A stretch of DNA of 32,786 bases from an uncultured Methanobrevibacter sp. (GCF_946404245.1 NZ_CAMJCX010000016.1:1-32786), one strand, 5' to 3'. Counted from the first letter of the stretch, positions 23,026-31,951 are shown. Numbers and translations: made by a program. Notes: generated from the sequence alone by a model not told the origin.

Positions 23026-25594
23026 GAGGGATTTTGCTAATCGCTTCGTGGACTCTTCTGCAGTTGTTTTTATCTGTGAATATGAAATAGTCTTCAACAT
23101 TCTGAATATGTTTCTCTTTCATTTCACAGTCATTTTTCATGTAGTCCTCAATTAAATCAACTAATTCATCTTCATTGTGGCAAACTTCACCGAATCCCAT
23201 CTTTTCATAATCAAAATAACTTTCCTCTAAGTTAAAGTGATAATCTTCTCCGTATTGGTAATATATCACTGGCTTTTTGAGGTACGCAAAATCAAATGCA
23301 ACGGAGGAATAGTCGGTTATCATTAATGCTCCTTTTTTAAACAAATCCTGATAACTGCCACGTTCATGGTCTATTTTTATTGTTTCATTTTCATCAAATA
23401 ATCCAATATACTTGTACACGTGAGGATGGGGTCTAAAAATTATTTCGTAACCGTATTCTTTTGCCTTTTGAATTAATTTTTCATTATTTATAAGGGAATT
23501 GTAAGTTTTAAAATAGCTGGAACTGCTTATTGTGTATTTATTTTCATTATTGAGGTATCTTCTCCATGATGGCATCAATAAAATGGTTTTTGTCTTTTCA
23601 TCTTTCAGGTTGTCGAATCTTGGAAATCCCAGAAGTTTGATAATTTCTTCATCATAATTATAATAATATTTAAATAATGAATCATATTCCTTTTGTGAAG
23701 CGGTTAATAAGAAATCAAGGTTCTTATCGTATTTATTTAGCCAACTGCAAATGTTATTCAAGGTTATTCCATGCTGTAGGAATATTGTGCTTGATTTTAA
23801 AATGCCTGCAAAGTTAGGGTAATGGCCCCAGAATGCATAGATGTAGTTGTTGTCGGGATGGGAAGTGATGATTTTTTCAGCAAACAATCCTAAAATTCTA
23901 TGTTTCAATGAGTGATATCCAATAACCGGACCTATTTTTTTCATTTTTTCATAATCAGGGGTGTTTTTATCGATGATGAAATATTTCTTGATGTTTGGAT
24001 CGTCCTGTTTTATGGAATATTTGAACAAGTGCATTCCGTTGTCATCAGCTATTGTTGGAAAATCCATATAGAACCATATTCTCTTATTTCTTAAAAATGG
24101 ATACAATGCTAAATAGATTAGTCTGATTGGTATTGCTGTTTCAAATCCTGGAACTCTATTTTTTAACATTCCAAATAGGGTTTTTGCCTCTTTTTTAAGC
24201 CATTTTAAAGTTTTATATTTTTCAATTATTATTTTGTCATTATTTAGGGTGCTTAGATATTTTCCGGTTTTTGAATAGCCTACGACTTTTGAGAAATTGC
24301 AGGGCCTTGAAAAGTCAATGTGCAAATCCTGATTGGTATCTGATTTGAATTTGAGTTCATATGTTTTACTGTTGTCCAGTTTCAGGTTAAATTCAAAAGT
24401 GTGGTTGGTTAAATATTTTTTATTCAGGTAGTATTTTTCCCTCTGTGGGAAGTCAACTTTTTCACTTTCAATTTTTTTATCATTTACATATACATCTATT
24501 TTTTCATCGGGACTGATTGAGTTTACATTCGCAAGTATGTATAAATTATCATCAATAATTTCGTATATGTCGATGAAAACTGTGTCTAATTTTAAGTATT
24601 GATTTAATTTAATTTGATCTGTTTCGGGATAGGAATCATCATTTTTAATATAGAGTAAAAAAGTTTTTATTTTCACATCCATGTCATCTTGGCTGTAAAT
24701 ATTTTCATCATCAACATACTTCAAATCCTTTTTCATTTCTTTATTGAGATTTTCTATTTCACTTTCGGTTAATTTCTCGTTAATTGTCTCGTTTAAGATA
24801 ATTTCATTTGCGTAATATAAAATTGTTTTTTGAATGAAATCTGGAATTGAATCATATTTTTCCAGACTCTCATCTATCAGCTTTTTCATATGGTATTTAA
24901 CGTTATTGCTTCCGGAGTCTTTTAAATTTGGAATCATATCTAAAAGAGCATTATTGTCTTTGCCTTTAACGTTATAATAAGCGCCTTCACTGCATATGCC
25001 TAGGTTCGGATTTGAAATTAATAATTTGTTTATGAAAGCGATGTCTTCTGATAGCTTGAATTGGTTTGAAAATTCAATCTCTTTTAAAAGGGATGTTTTA
25101 AAAAAACAGGATTTGGATTCCGTCTGAATAAATTCCGGACAATCCCTTAGATTAATTTCTCTTGTTGTTTTATATTTTTCATCAAAAACAGGATAATTTT
25201 CTCTAGATTCTAAAAATTTGGTAGGTATTGTAACAATATTGACATTTTCATGCTCACTAAAAAAATCTGATACATTTTTCAATGTATTTTTTGATAGAAA
25301 ATCGTCTCCATCAATAAAATAAATGTATTTACCATTTGCTTTGTCTATTCCAAGGTTTCGGCTGCTGCCTTCCCCTTCATGTTTTTTTGATAGATAAGTA
25401 ATGTTGTTGGGATATTTTTTAGCAAAATATCTGCATGTGCTGTCGGTATTGTCTGTACTGCCGTCATCAATCAGGATTATTTCTACATTATCTTTAAAGT
25501 TTAAAGTTTGATTTATAATTGATTTAATACACTTTGCAATTCCAAGTTCCGCATTATATGCGGTTATTATTATTGAAAATTTAAAATTTCTCAT
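23015..25594 (-). CDS. Bifunctional GT2 glycosyltransferase / CDP-glycerol glycerophosphotransferase-like protein
   Basis: An 859-residue fusion. Residues 1-110 are a family 2 glycosyltransferase: SIIITAYNAE, IILIDDGSTDNT and a DGDD metal site. The middle (about 210-460) is unassigned and beta-rich. Residues about 480-855 match the TagB/TagF glycerophosphotransferase family: FLQHGITL, LLMPSWR, FRPHPH and MITDYSSVAFDF. Bacterial members build poly(polyol-phosphate) teichoic acids or capsules from CDP-activated alcohols. Here it lies one base after a small membrane-protein gene and downstream of an ABC-2 exporter pair, so the product is probably a phosphate-containing surface polymer exported by that transporter. 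The exact polyol and acceptor are unknown. Confidence 0.85.
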   Translation of the reverse strand: MRNFKFSIIITAYNAELGIAKCIKSIINQTLNFKDNVEIILIDDGSTDNTDSTCRYFAKKYPNNITYLSKKHEGEGSSRNLGIDKANGKYIYFIDGDDFLSKNTLKNVSDFFSEHENVNIVTIPTKFLESRENYPVFDEKYKTTREINLRDCPEFIQTESKSCFFKTSLLKEIEFSNQFKLSEDIAFINKLLISNPNLGICSEGAYYNVKGKDNNALLDMIPNLKDSGSNNVKYHMKKLIDESLEKYDSIPDFIQKTILYYANEIILNETINEKLTESEIENLNKEMKKDLKYVDDENIYSQDDMDVKIKTFLLYIKNDDSYPETDQIKLNQYLKLDTVFIDIYEIIDDNLYILANVNSISPDEKIDVYVNDKKIESEKVDFPQREKYYLNKKYLTNHTFEFNLKLDNSKTYELKFKSDTNQDLHIDFSRPCNFSKVVGYSKTGKYLSTLNNDKIIIEKYKTLKWLKKEAKTLFGMLKNRVPGFETAIPIRLIYLALYPFLRNKRIWFYMDFPTIADDNGMHLFKYSIKQDDPNIKKYFIIDKNTPDYEKMKKIGPVIGYHSLKHRILGLFAEKIITSHPDNNYIYAFWGHYPNFAGILKSSTIFLQHGITLNNICSWLNKYDKNLDFLLTASQKEYDSLFKYYYNYDEEIIKLLGFPRFDNLKDEKTKTILLMPSWRRYLNNENKYTISSSSYFKTYNSLINNEKLIQKAKEYGYEIIFRPHPHVYKYIGLFDENETIKIDHERGSYQDLFKKGALMITDYSSVAFDFAYLKKPVIYYQYGEDYHFNLEESYFDYEKMGFGEVCHNEDELVDLIEDYMKNDCEMKEKHIQNVEDYFIFTDKNNCRRVHEAISKIPPRD

Positions 25595-25595
25595 A

Positions 25596-26105
25596 TTAAT
25601 CTTGTTTTTGTTTTAAATCAGGTTTTAGTGTATTTAGGATATATTCTAAATTATGATCCATATAATCACGGTCTTGGAAGTTTTTGGCAGTGATAACAAA
25701 TGTATGATTGTATTCTTTGAAATATGAAATTTGATTAATTGTATTTTTAGTTGTGTTGTATGTGATTGTTGGAAGTTTTGTTCCATTCAGGTCATATGTC
25801 ACTTTTTTAATTGAAGTTACATTAGGATTTTCATTCAGTAAAAGTGTTCTATTATACATTTCAGATTCAATGAGGTCTCCTTTACCTAAATCTCTAATAT
25901 CAATTATTTCACCAGTATTTCTGTTAATTAACACGGCATATTCTTTTCCACTTTCATCGATATTGAATGATGGCGGTATTGTAGTTGTAAATTTGTGAAC
26001 ATATGTTTCAGCACTTCCCAGTGTTGTTGAAGACTCTACAATAAAAAATAATGCTGTAACTCCTATAAGCAATATAATTATAATATAAATCCATCTTTTA
26101 TCCAT
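25596..26105 (-). CDS. Small membrane-anchored extracytoplasmic protein, function unknown
   Basis: A 169-residue protein that I do not recognise. After MDKRW, residues 5-23 form one hydrophobic helix (IYIIIILLIGVTALFFIV). The remainder is polar and should lie outside the cell; it shows alternating strands and several N-x-T/S sites (for example NRT, NVT, NGT, NTT, NHT). It sits 9 bp after the ABC ATPase gene and 1 bp before the glycosyltransferase gene, so it belongs to the export module. It may help anchor, modify or pass on the exported polymer, but nothing in the sequence shows this. Confidence 0.7.
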   Translation of the reverse strand: MDKRWIYIIIILLIGVTALFFIVESSTTLGSAETYVHKFTTTIPPSFNIDESGKEYAVLINRNTGEIIDIRDLGKGDLIESEMYNRTLLLNENPNVTSIKKVTYDLNGTKLPTITYNTTKNTINQISYFKEYNHTFVITAKNFQDRDYMDHNLEYILNTLKPDLKQKQD

Positions 26106-26114
26106 TTTAAAAAC

Positions 26115-27596
26115 CTATTTCTTTTGTTTAGCTTTTTTCATGTCTTTTTCAGCACCTTTTACATATGCATCGCAGACTTCATCTGCATCACCTTGCATTT
26201 TGATTTTTCCATTTTCAAGCCATATGCAGGTATCGCAGATTTTTCTAATTTGTTTGATTGAATGTGATACTAATAATACTGTTACCCCTTCTTCCATCAT
26301 GGAATTGATTTTCTCAGCACTTTTTTGTCTAAATTTGATGTCTCCGACAGATAAAATTTCATCAATGATTAGAATGTCGGGGTTAATCAAGGTTGCTATT
26401 GAAAATCCTAATTTTGTTCTCATTCCGGAGGAGTAATTTTTAATCGGGTAGTTGATGAAGTCTCCAAGCTCTGAGTATTCAACTATTTCATCGTATTTTT
26501 CTTTAAGGAATTTTTCATCAAGACTTAAGAATGCTCCATTTAAGAAAATGTTATTTTTTCCGGTGTAATTTTTGTCAAATCCTGCTCCAAGTTCTAATAG
26601 GGGAGCTATTTTTCCATGAGTGGTTATGCTTCCGGAAGTAGGTTCATAAATTCCTGCCATTATTTTCAATAAGGTACTTTTCCCGGCACCGTTAAATCCG
26701 AGGATTCCTAATTTGTCTCCTTTATAGACATTGAATGTAATATCATCAAGTATTTTTATCTTTTTATGTTCCTCTTTGTTTCGTTTGATTGTTCTGATAA
26801 TAAATTCTTTTAATGTATCAATTTTATCTTTGGTAACTTTAAATTCCATGGATAAATTCTTAACTTCGATGACAACTTCCTTGTCTACGGTTCTCACTAA
26901 CATTTCTAGTTTGGATGTTTTTGAGGAAGGATCATATTTTGAGCTGCCTGCATATTCGACCAAAACATTATGTGTTCCTTTCTTCAAGTCTTTAATGTCT
27001 ATTTTAGCGAATCCTTTGGAATCTGTCTTGGCAGTGTAGGTTTTATCTTCAATTGTGAATTTCAGCTCTTCGCCTTCAATCGGTTGAAATTCATAATCAC
27101 GTAATCTGGCATAATATTGACCTTCATTATTGATGTACATCTTCATTTCTGGAAGGTAAATGCTTGTAACTTTATCTGATTTTTCTTTTTTAGCAGTTGA
27201 AGGCTTTGGTGTTGGGATGTCTCTGCTGACTTTAAAACGACTTGTAATAATTTGTGAATATTCTCCATTAGGATATTTGATGGTTACTGGATACAATTTA
27301 GGTCTGAAATCGTTCATAAGTATTTTTACATGACCGTTTTCGTCTGTTTTTTCTTCAAAGTTTTCATTTCCAATTTTTATGTCAATTGTTTCATTTTTAA
27401 TAGGTTCATTATCTTTATCTAATGCATAAATGTAGAAATAACCTTCCTTATCTTTTGTTGTTTTTTTAGGAGGTGCAAAAAGGACCATGTCTTCATATTT
27501 CCATTCAGCTGGAGGTAGAATCTCTTTTTTCTTCTCTCCAGTTATTTGGGGTTCATCCCTTTTGAAAATTCCTTTGATTTTTTCTATTAAACTCAT
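26115..27596 (-). CDS. Polysaccharide-export ABC ATPase with two N-terminal Ig-like domains
   Basis: A 493-residue protein without a signal peptide. Residues about 45-130 and 145-235 are two Ig-like repeats, the second with TYTAKTDSKGFAKIDIKDLKKG and VEYAG, the same type as in the secreted adhesins here. The ATPase domain follows (about 240-480): Walker A GFNGAGKST near 300, the Wzt/TagH-type signature NYSSGMRTKLGFS near 385, Walker B ILIIDEILSVGD near 407, and H-loop LVSHS near 440. It pairs with the ABC-2 permease 13 bp upstream. Wzt and TagH homologs power export of O-antigen or teichoic acid, and some Wzt proteins carry a C-terminal beta-sandwich that binds the polymer end. Ig-like domains at the N-terminus of a cytoplasmic ATPase are unusual. 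Confidence 0.88.
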   Translation of the reverse strand: MSLIEKIKGIFKRDEPQITGEKKKEILPPAEWKYEDMVLFAPPKKTTKDKEGYFYIYALDKDNEPIKNETIDIKIGNENFEEKTDENGHVKILMNDFRPKLYPVTIKYPNGEYSQIITSRFKVSRDIPTPKPSTAKKEKSDKVTSIYLPEMKMYINNEGQYYARLRDYEFQPIEGEELKFTIEDKTYTAKTDSKGFAKIDIKDLKKGTHNVLVEYAGSSKYDPSSKTSKLEMLVRTVDKEVVIEVKNLSMEFKVTKDKIDTLKEFIIRTIKRNKEEHKKIKILDDITFNVYKGDKLGILGFNGAGKSTLLKIMAGIYEPTSGSITTHGKIAPLLELGAGFDKNYTGKNNIFLNGAFLSLDEKFLKEKYDEIVEYSELGDFINYPIKNYSSGMRTKLGFSIATLINPDILIIDEILSVGDIKFRQKSAEKINSMMEEGVTVLLVSHSIKQIRKICDTCIWLENGKIKMQGDADEVCDAYVKGAEKDMKKAKQKK

Positions 27597-27609
27597 AATA
27601 AAACCTATT

Positions 27610-28377
27610 TCATAATTCTAATGCTAATTTTGAATCATATATTTTAAATAATAAAATTCCAATGCCCAAGGTTGTAAGGGCAAAAACCCCTAAATATGCT
27701 AATGTTAAGAAATCAGGCACATTTCCATAGACCACACATTGCCTAAAAGTAGAAATTGCAGAATATATAGGGTTTAATGTAAATATTTTCTGGACTGTAA
27801 CAGGTACAATTTCCATTGGGTAAAATAATGCAGAAGCATACATGAGTATTAATGTGATTACGTTATATAAGTGGCCCACATCAGTGAAATAGGTATTGCA
27901 AACTGCCAAAATTAATCCCATACCCATAATTAGTATGATTAATAATGCCAATGGAATTATTGCGTATATTGCAGTTAAATGGAATGATGCTCCTGTAACA
28001 AGCATTACTCCAAACAATATTACTACTGTAATCATAAAATTGATAAATTCATAACATACTTTACTTACGGTAAACATGTATTTCGGAACATAAATCTTTT
28101 TGAGAATTGCTGCATTTCCCTTAATGGATTTCATTGCTCCGCTTGTTGCAGATTTATAAAAATCAAAAATTACCCTTCCTGATAAAAAGTAAACCGGATA
28201 ATTTTCAATTTGACGGCCGAATAACATTGAAAAAATTGCTGTAAATACAAGCATGATTAATAATGGATTGAGGAAACTCCATGCGATTCCCAACACTGAA
28301 TCCTTATATTTTGAGGTTAAATCCCTTTTAACTAGTTGTTTTAATAAAAACTTTTTTTCAGCAAATGTGTCAAACAT
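27610..28377 (-). CDS. ABC-2 type polysaccharide export permease (Wzm/TagG-like)
   Basis: A 255-residue integral membrane protein with about six hydrophobic helices. The amphipathic N-terminus LLKQLVKRDLTSKYKDSVLGIAWSFLNPLL is typical of the family, as is the C-terminal NPIYSAISTFRQCVVYG region. I start it at ATG 28377, preceded by GGTTGA; the longer reading from TTG 28398 lacks support. It forms the channel for the ATPase encoded next and is predicted to export a lipid-linked surface polymer. It lies 30 bp after hisE, in the same direction, so it may share that transcript. Confidence 0.88.
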   Translation of the reverse strand: MFDTFAEKKFLLKQLVKRDLTSKYKDSVLGIAWSFLNPLLIMLVFTAIFSMLFGRQIENYPVYFLSGRVIFDFYKSATSGAMKSIKGNAAILKKIYVPKYMFTVSKVCYEFINFMITVVILFGVMLVTGASFHLTAIYAIIPLALLIILIMGMGLILAVCNTYFTDVGHLYNVITLILMYASALFYPMEIVPVTVQKIFTLNPIYSAISTFRQCVVYGNVPDFLTLAYLGVFALTTLGIGILLFKIYDSKLALEL

Positions 28378-28407
28378 AATTTCAACCGTAAAATTCAAAT
28401 TATTAAC

Positions 28408-28698
28408 TTATTTTCTTCTTCTAGCAAATTCTTCAAAAATCTCATCAATCTCGACACCTTTATACACTAAGATTAATAAGGTGTGAAAAATCAAATCAAC
28501 AGATTCATATACAAGATTTTCATCATTTTTTGCTGCCAATAATACTTCACCGGCTTCTTCTGCAATCTTTTCAAGAATTTTGTCTTCAGCTTTTTTGTCG
28601 CTGTCTTTCATAATGTTTGAAGTGTAGGAATCAATAGGATTGTCCCTTCTGGATTCTAAGACTTCATAAACTTCTCGGATGATTTGATCATTGGACAT
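28408..28698 (-). CDS. hisE: Phosphoribosyl-ATP pyrophosphatase HisE
   Basis: A 96-residue all-alpha NTP pyrophosphatase of the MazG-like fold. The metal site [14 protein letters not shown] and the downstream [14 protein letters not shown] helix are characteristic of HisE. It hydrolyses phosphoribosyl-ATP to phosphoribosyl-AMP, the second step of histidine synthesis. The ATG directly follows the stop of the CBS gene and has GGAGATGA as its ribosome-binding site. No other his genes are in the window, so the gene is separated from its pathway, as is common in methanogens. Confidence 0.93.
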   Translation of the reverse strand: MSNDQIIREVYEVLESRRDNPIDSYTSNIMKDSDKKAEDKILEKIAEEAGEVLLAAKNDENLVYESVDLIFHTLLILVYKGVEIDEIFEEFARRRK

Positions 28699-29505
28699 TT
28701 ACTCATCTCCTTTTGATTCTTGATCTTGCATGCTTTCAGTAAGTGCTATTAACGGATGTTTATCATCATCAATGATTTCGATGTCGTCAAATGTTTTAAT
28801 TCCTGCCTTGTCTGCAGTTTTTTCCATTCCTAATTTAATATCTTGGCCCAAATCAATAACATATGAGTCAACTGTTTCATATCCTCTTTGTGCAGAAGCC
28901 ACCGCTCTGTGATGTCCATCAACTAAAATCCATCTGTCCCCGGTTTTTACTACGATGGCAGGTTCTGCTAATCCTTTTTCCAGTTCATATGCTCTTCCTT
29001 CAAGTTCATCAGCATAAACTCTGTCTTGCGTAGGCCTTAATTTTTTGGTTTCAACAGGCATATGTTTTAATGTTGTATGGATTCCATATAACTGTTCCAT
29101 TGTCTGTTTAAAGTATTCTACCTTATTTGGAGTTGATCTTTCAATATGTGACCTTACCATATCAGTATTTGTGATAATTCCTACTAAATGCCCATTTTCA
29201 TCAACCACAGGCATCCTTGAGATTCCTCTTCTAAACATCACACGTGATGCATCGTTAATTGATAAGTTCTGATTGGCCACGACCAGGTTTGTGGTCATTA
29301 TCCCTTCAACAGTGTCACAATATTCTTTAGCAATTATATCGAAAGCAGTTACCATTCCAACTAACTTGTCATCTTTGACTACAGGGTAACTGTTGTGGTG
29401 ACTTTCTCTCATTAAATTAATGACCTCGGGGGTTTTTGTATCCGGAGAAACACTGATAACGTTCTGTGTCATATAATCCTTAACAAAAGATTTTTTTCCG
29501 CCCAT
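28699..29505 (-). CDS. CBS-domain protein with ParB/sulfiredoxin-like C-terminal domain
   Basis: A 268-residue protein. Residues 9-60 and 67-120 are a pair of CBS domains (YMTQNVISVSP, SYPVVKDDKLVGMVT, SRMPVVDENGHLVGIIT), which usually bind adenine nucleotides. Residues about 150-220 form a ParB/Srx-like domain with PAIVVKTGDRWILVDGHHRA. This fold includes ParB CTPases, sulfiredoxin and free-serine kinases (SerK/SbnI), so a nucleotide-dependent kinase regulated by the CBS pair is possible; a DNA-binding role is less supported. It lies between gatB (8 bp) and hisE (0 bp). The function is not known from the sequence. Confidence 0.8.
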   Translation of the reverse strand: MGGKKSFVKDYMTQNVISVSPDTKTPEVINLMRESHHNSYPVVKDDKLVGMVTAFDIIAKEYCDTVEGIMTTNLVVANQNLSINDASRVMFRRGISRMPVVDENGHLVGIITNTDMVRSHIERSTPNKVEYFKQTMEQLYGIHTTLKHMPVETKKLRPTQDRVYADELEGRAYELEKGLAEPAIVVKTGDRWILVDGHHRAVASAQRGYETVDSYVIDLGQDIKLGMEKTADKAGIKTFDDIEIIDDDKHPLIALTESMQDQESKGDE

Positions 29506-29513
29506 TTTTTCAC

Positions 29514-30875
29514 CTATTCAATACTTTCTCTTAAAAGTTTGACAGTTTCACCAGGGTCGGCTTTTCCACGTGTTAATCTCATTACTTGTCCTACTAAGAA
29601 GTTAAGTGATGCTTTTTGACCAGCTAAATAGTCATCTACAGCTTTTGGATTTTCTTCAATTGCCTGTTTTACTGCAGCTTTTACTTCATCGTCTTTAACA
29701 ACACCGAGTAATCCTAATTCTTCTGCAATCTCTTTTGGTGAAGCATCATTATTAGGCATTTTTTCAACGATTCTTTGACCTGCTTTAACAGTAATCTCTT
29801 TGGATTGTAACATGTTCAATAATTCAATAATGCTTGCAGGTGCGATTCCTGAATCTGCATAATCTAATTTATTGTATGTTAGAACCCTTTTAAGTTCGTC
29901 TCTCATCCATTTTGCAGCATATTTTGGATCAATTTCTTTTGCAACTTCTTCGTAAGCAACTGCTAAATCAATTTCTGAAGTAAGTACTTTAGCGGTTTCA
30001 TCATCAAGACCATATTCCTCAATAAATCTTGTTACTTTGTTGTGAGGAGCTTCAGGCATTACTTTTAAAACTTTTTCAATACTTTCGCTTGAAATTTGCA
30101 TCGGAGGTAAATCTGGATCGGTTATGAATCTGTAATCATCTGCATCTTCTTTCAATCTCATAGGCTTTGTAGATCCGCCTTTAAATGCACGGGTTTCCTG
30201 AACAACAGTTCCTCCTCTTTTAACTAAATTTGATTGTCTGAAAAGTTCATATTTTAAAGCTTTGTAAGCGTTAGTGATTGAGTTGATGTTTTTCATTTCC
30301 ACTCTGTTTCCACCATTGATGGAGATGTTTACATCAGCTCTCATGGTTCCTTCTCCACGAGCTGCACCGCTGTACTGTAAAACACGAATCAATTCTTTCA
30401 AGAAGGTTCTTGCTTCTTTAGGGGATTTGATATCCGGTTCTGTAACAATTTCAACTAATGGAATTCCGGAACGGTTAAAGTTTACTACACCTTCATTTGG
30501 TTTGTATTGTCCAGGGTCTTCTTCAACGTGAATTTCATGTATTCTAATACCATTCAATTCACCGTTGACTCCAATAGGGACTGAAGTTCTTTGGTAACCT
30601 GATGGTAAATCCGGATAGTCATAGTGTTTTCTCATAAAGTAGGTAACACCTTGATCAATTTCACAGTTTAACATTAAAGCAATCATTAAAGCATTTTCCA
30701 ATGCTTGTTTGTTAGTTGGATGTGGTTTTGCACCTGGCTGGTTTAAACAAACAGGACAGATGTTTGTGTTTGCAGGTGCGTCCTGATAATTTGTAGGACA
30801 ATCACAGAATAATTTTGAATCGGTTTCTAGTTGTACGTGGATTTCAAGTCCACACATCATATCGACATCGTTAAT
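29514..30875 (-). CDS. gatB: Asp-tRNA(Asn)/Glu-tRNA(Gln) amidotransferase subunit B
   Basis: A 448-residue GatB from ATG 30860, or 453 residues if translation begins at ATT 30875. Family motifs are clear: CGLEIHVQL, a CxC...CPVC zinc site (CDC and CPVC), HKxYDYPDLPxGYQ-like YDYPDLPSGYQ, EEDPGQY, NRSGIPLVEIVTEPD, and a C-terminal YqeY-like tRNA-binding tail. In GatCAB, subunit B activates the misacylated Asp- or Glu-tRNA before GatA supplies ammonia. Archaea use GatDE for Gln, so the likely role here is making Asn-tRNA(Asn). The ribosome-binding site GGAGG (30883-30887) is 22 nt from ATG 30860 but ideally placed for the in-frame ATT at 30875. Confidence 0.95.
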   Translation of the reverse strand: MNDVDMMCGLEIHVQLETDSKLFCDCPTNYQDAPANTNICPVCLNQPGAKPHPTNKQALENALMIALMLNCEIDQGVTYFMRKHYDYPDLPSGYQRTSVPIGVNGELNGIRIHEIHVEEDPGQYKPNEGVVNFNRSGIPLVEIVTEPDIKSPKEARTFLKELIRVLQYSGAARGEGTMRADVNISINGGNRVEMKNINSITNAYKALKYELFRQSNLVKRGGTVVQETRAFKGGSTKPMRLKEDADDYRFITDPDLPPMQISSESIEKVLKVMPEAPHNKVTRFIEEYGLDDETAKVLTSEIDLAVAYEEVAKEIDPKYAAKWMRDELKRVLTYNKLDYADSGIAPASIIELLNMLQSKEITVKAGQRIVEKMPNNDASPKEIAEELGLLGVVKDDEVKAAVKQAIEENPKAVDDYLAGQKASLNFLVGQVMRLTRGKADPGETVKLLRESIE

Positions 30876-30890
30876 AATAATTCCTCCATA
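30857..30890 (-). promoter_or_regulatory. gatB leader: distant ribosome-binding site with in-frame ATT or 10-codon upstream ORF
   Basis: Read leftward, ATGGAGG begins a short ORF encoding MEELLLTMSI whose TGA overlaps the gatB ATGATG, allowing termination-reinitiation coupling. In the gatB frame, ATT at 30875 starts 12 nt after the first G of GGAGG, the same geometry as the ACG at 342 and close to that of the ATT at 9969. Either mechanism could explain the large gap before ATG 30860. Confidence 0.4.
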
Positions 30891-30970
30891 GGTAATTTTA
30901 TATATTATCTTTATATTTGTTTAATTCAATTTATAAATATTATTAATAATGTGGTGTTTTTTAAAAAAAA

Positions 30971-31951
30971 TCAGTATTTATTTTTTAATGATTCCTTGAC
31001 ATATCTTTTGATAAATTTGTCAAGTTCCGGTGACACTTCACTTTTCTGTGGGCCTAGCATGTCTTTATCGGTAAATGTTCCTTTTAATTCACGTCCCGCC
31101 CATTTAACTTCCTCTTCAACTCTTTTACCATATTTGGTTGCAAACATTTTAAAAAGAGGGAATTTTGTAATTCCGTTTGCTCCACTCAAAATTAATATTC
31201 CAATATTTGCAAGATTGTCGATCCATGTTCCGCAGATTATTTCAATATCTGGGAAAGCTAATCTGACTTGCGCAACAACCTGAGCATAATAAAGGGATGC
31301 CGGTTGTGATGAGTTTGCATAAATTGTTTCTTTGTGCGGATTCAGTGAATAAAAAATTACTCTGTCAATATTGTGATCCTTAATGTAATCAATTATGTAG
31401 TTGACATCCTCCAATGTCTCACCCAAGCCCAAGATTATTGTTATGGCTTTTTTAAATCCCAAATCTCCAGCAACATCTAACATGTTGCTTATGTCATCTA
31501 ATTTCTTGGATGGGCAGACTTTTTCATGAATTTCTGGATTGGCTACTTCAACGGCTCCTGTTATTCCTTTTATTTCAGATCCATATTCATTTAGCTCGTC
31601 TGTTATTCCTGTATTTAACCAGACTCCATCACCGGTAATGTCTTTTATTGTTGTTGCAATTTCCTTTATTTCTTGAGTTGAAAATGACTCGTAGCCTCCG
31701 GATAAAAATTCTATATTCCAATCAAGACGTTTGCACATTTCAGCTTCAGCATAAATGTTGGAAACATTTCTTCTAGCTTTTTTAGGGTCTTTTATTTTGT
31801 TTTTTTGTGTAGACATATAGCAAAATGCACAATCTCCTTTATCACACCACCATGATAGGAATATTGCTCTTTCAAGAGTAATTAAGTTTCCGTGATGCTT
31901 TAAAGTTGTTTCATTAGCTTTTTTGATAATGTCAAATATGTCTGAATCCAT
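30971..31951 (-). CDS. BioB-like radical SAM protein with CX4CX2C cluster motif
   Basis: A 326-residue radical SAM enzyme. The [4Fe-4S] motif near residue 35 reads WWCDKGDCAFCYM, which is CX4CX2C instead of the usual CX3CX2C. EFLSGGYES follows, corresponding to the GGE-type SAM motif, and the rest fits a biotin-synthase-like barrel (VEVANPEIHEKVCPSK, ITIILGLGET). Related methanogen proteins include HcgA/HmdB, which has a CX5CX2C motif and acts in Fe-guanylylpyridinol cofactor synthesis for Hmd; whether this is that enzyme or another family member is open. Biotin synthase itself is unlikely because the cluster spacing differs and no biotin genes are nearby. It is 110 bp upstream of gatB, and its ATG has no ribosome-binding site. 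Confidence 0.75.
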   Translation of the reverse strand: MDSDIFDIIKKANETTLKHHGNLITLERAIFLSWWCDKGDCAFCYMSTQKNKIKDPKKARRNVSNIYAEAEMCKRLDWNIEFLSGGYESFSTQEIKEIATTIKDITGDGVWLNTGITDELNEYGSEIKGITGAVEVANPEIHEKVCPSKKLDDISNMLDVAGDLGFKKAITIILGLGETLEDVNYIIDYIKDHNIDRVIFYSLNPHKETIYANSSQPASLYYAQVVAQVRLAFPDIEIICGTWIDNLANIGILILSGANGITKFPLFKMFATKYGKRVEEEVKWAGRELKGTFTDKDMLGPQKSEVSPELDKFIKRYVKESLKNKY

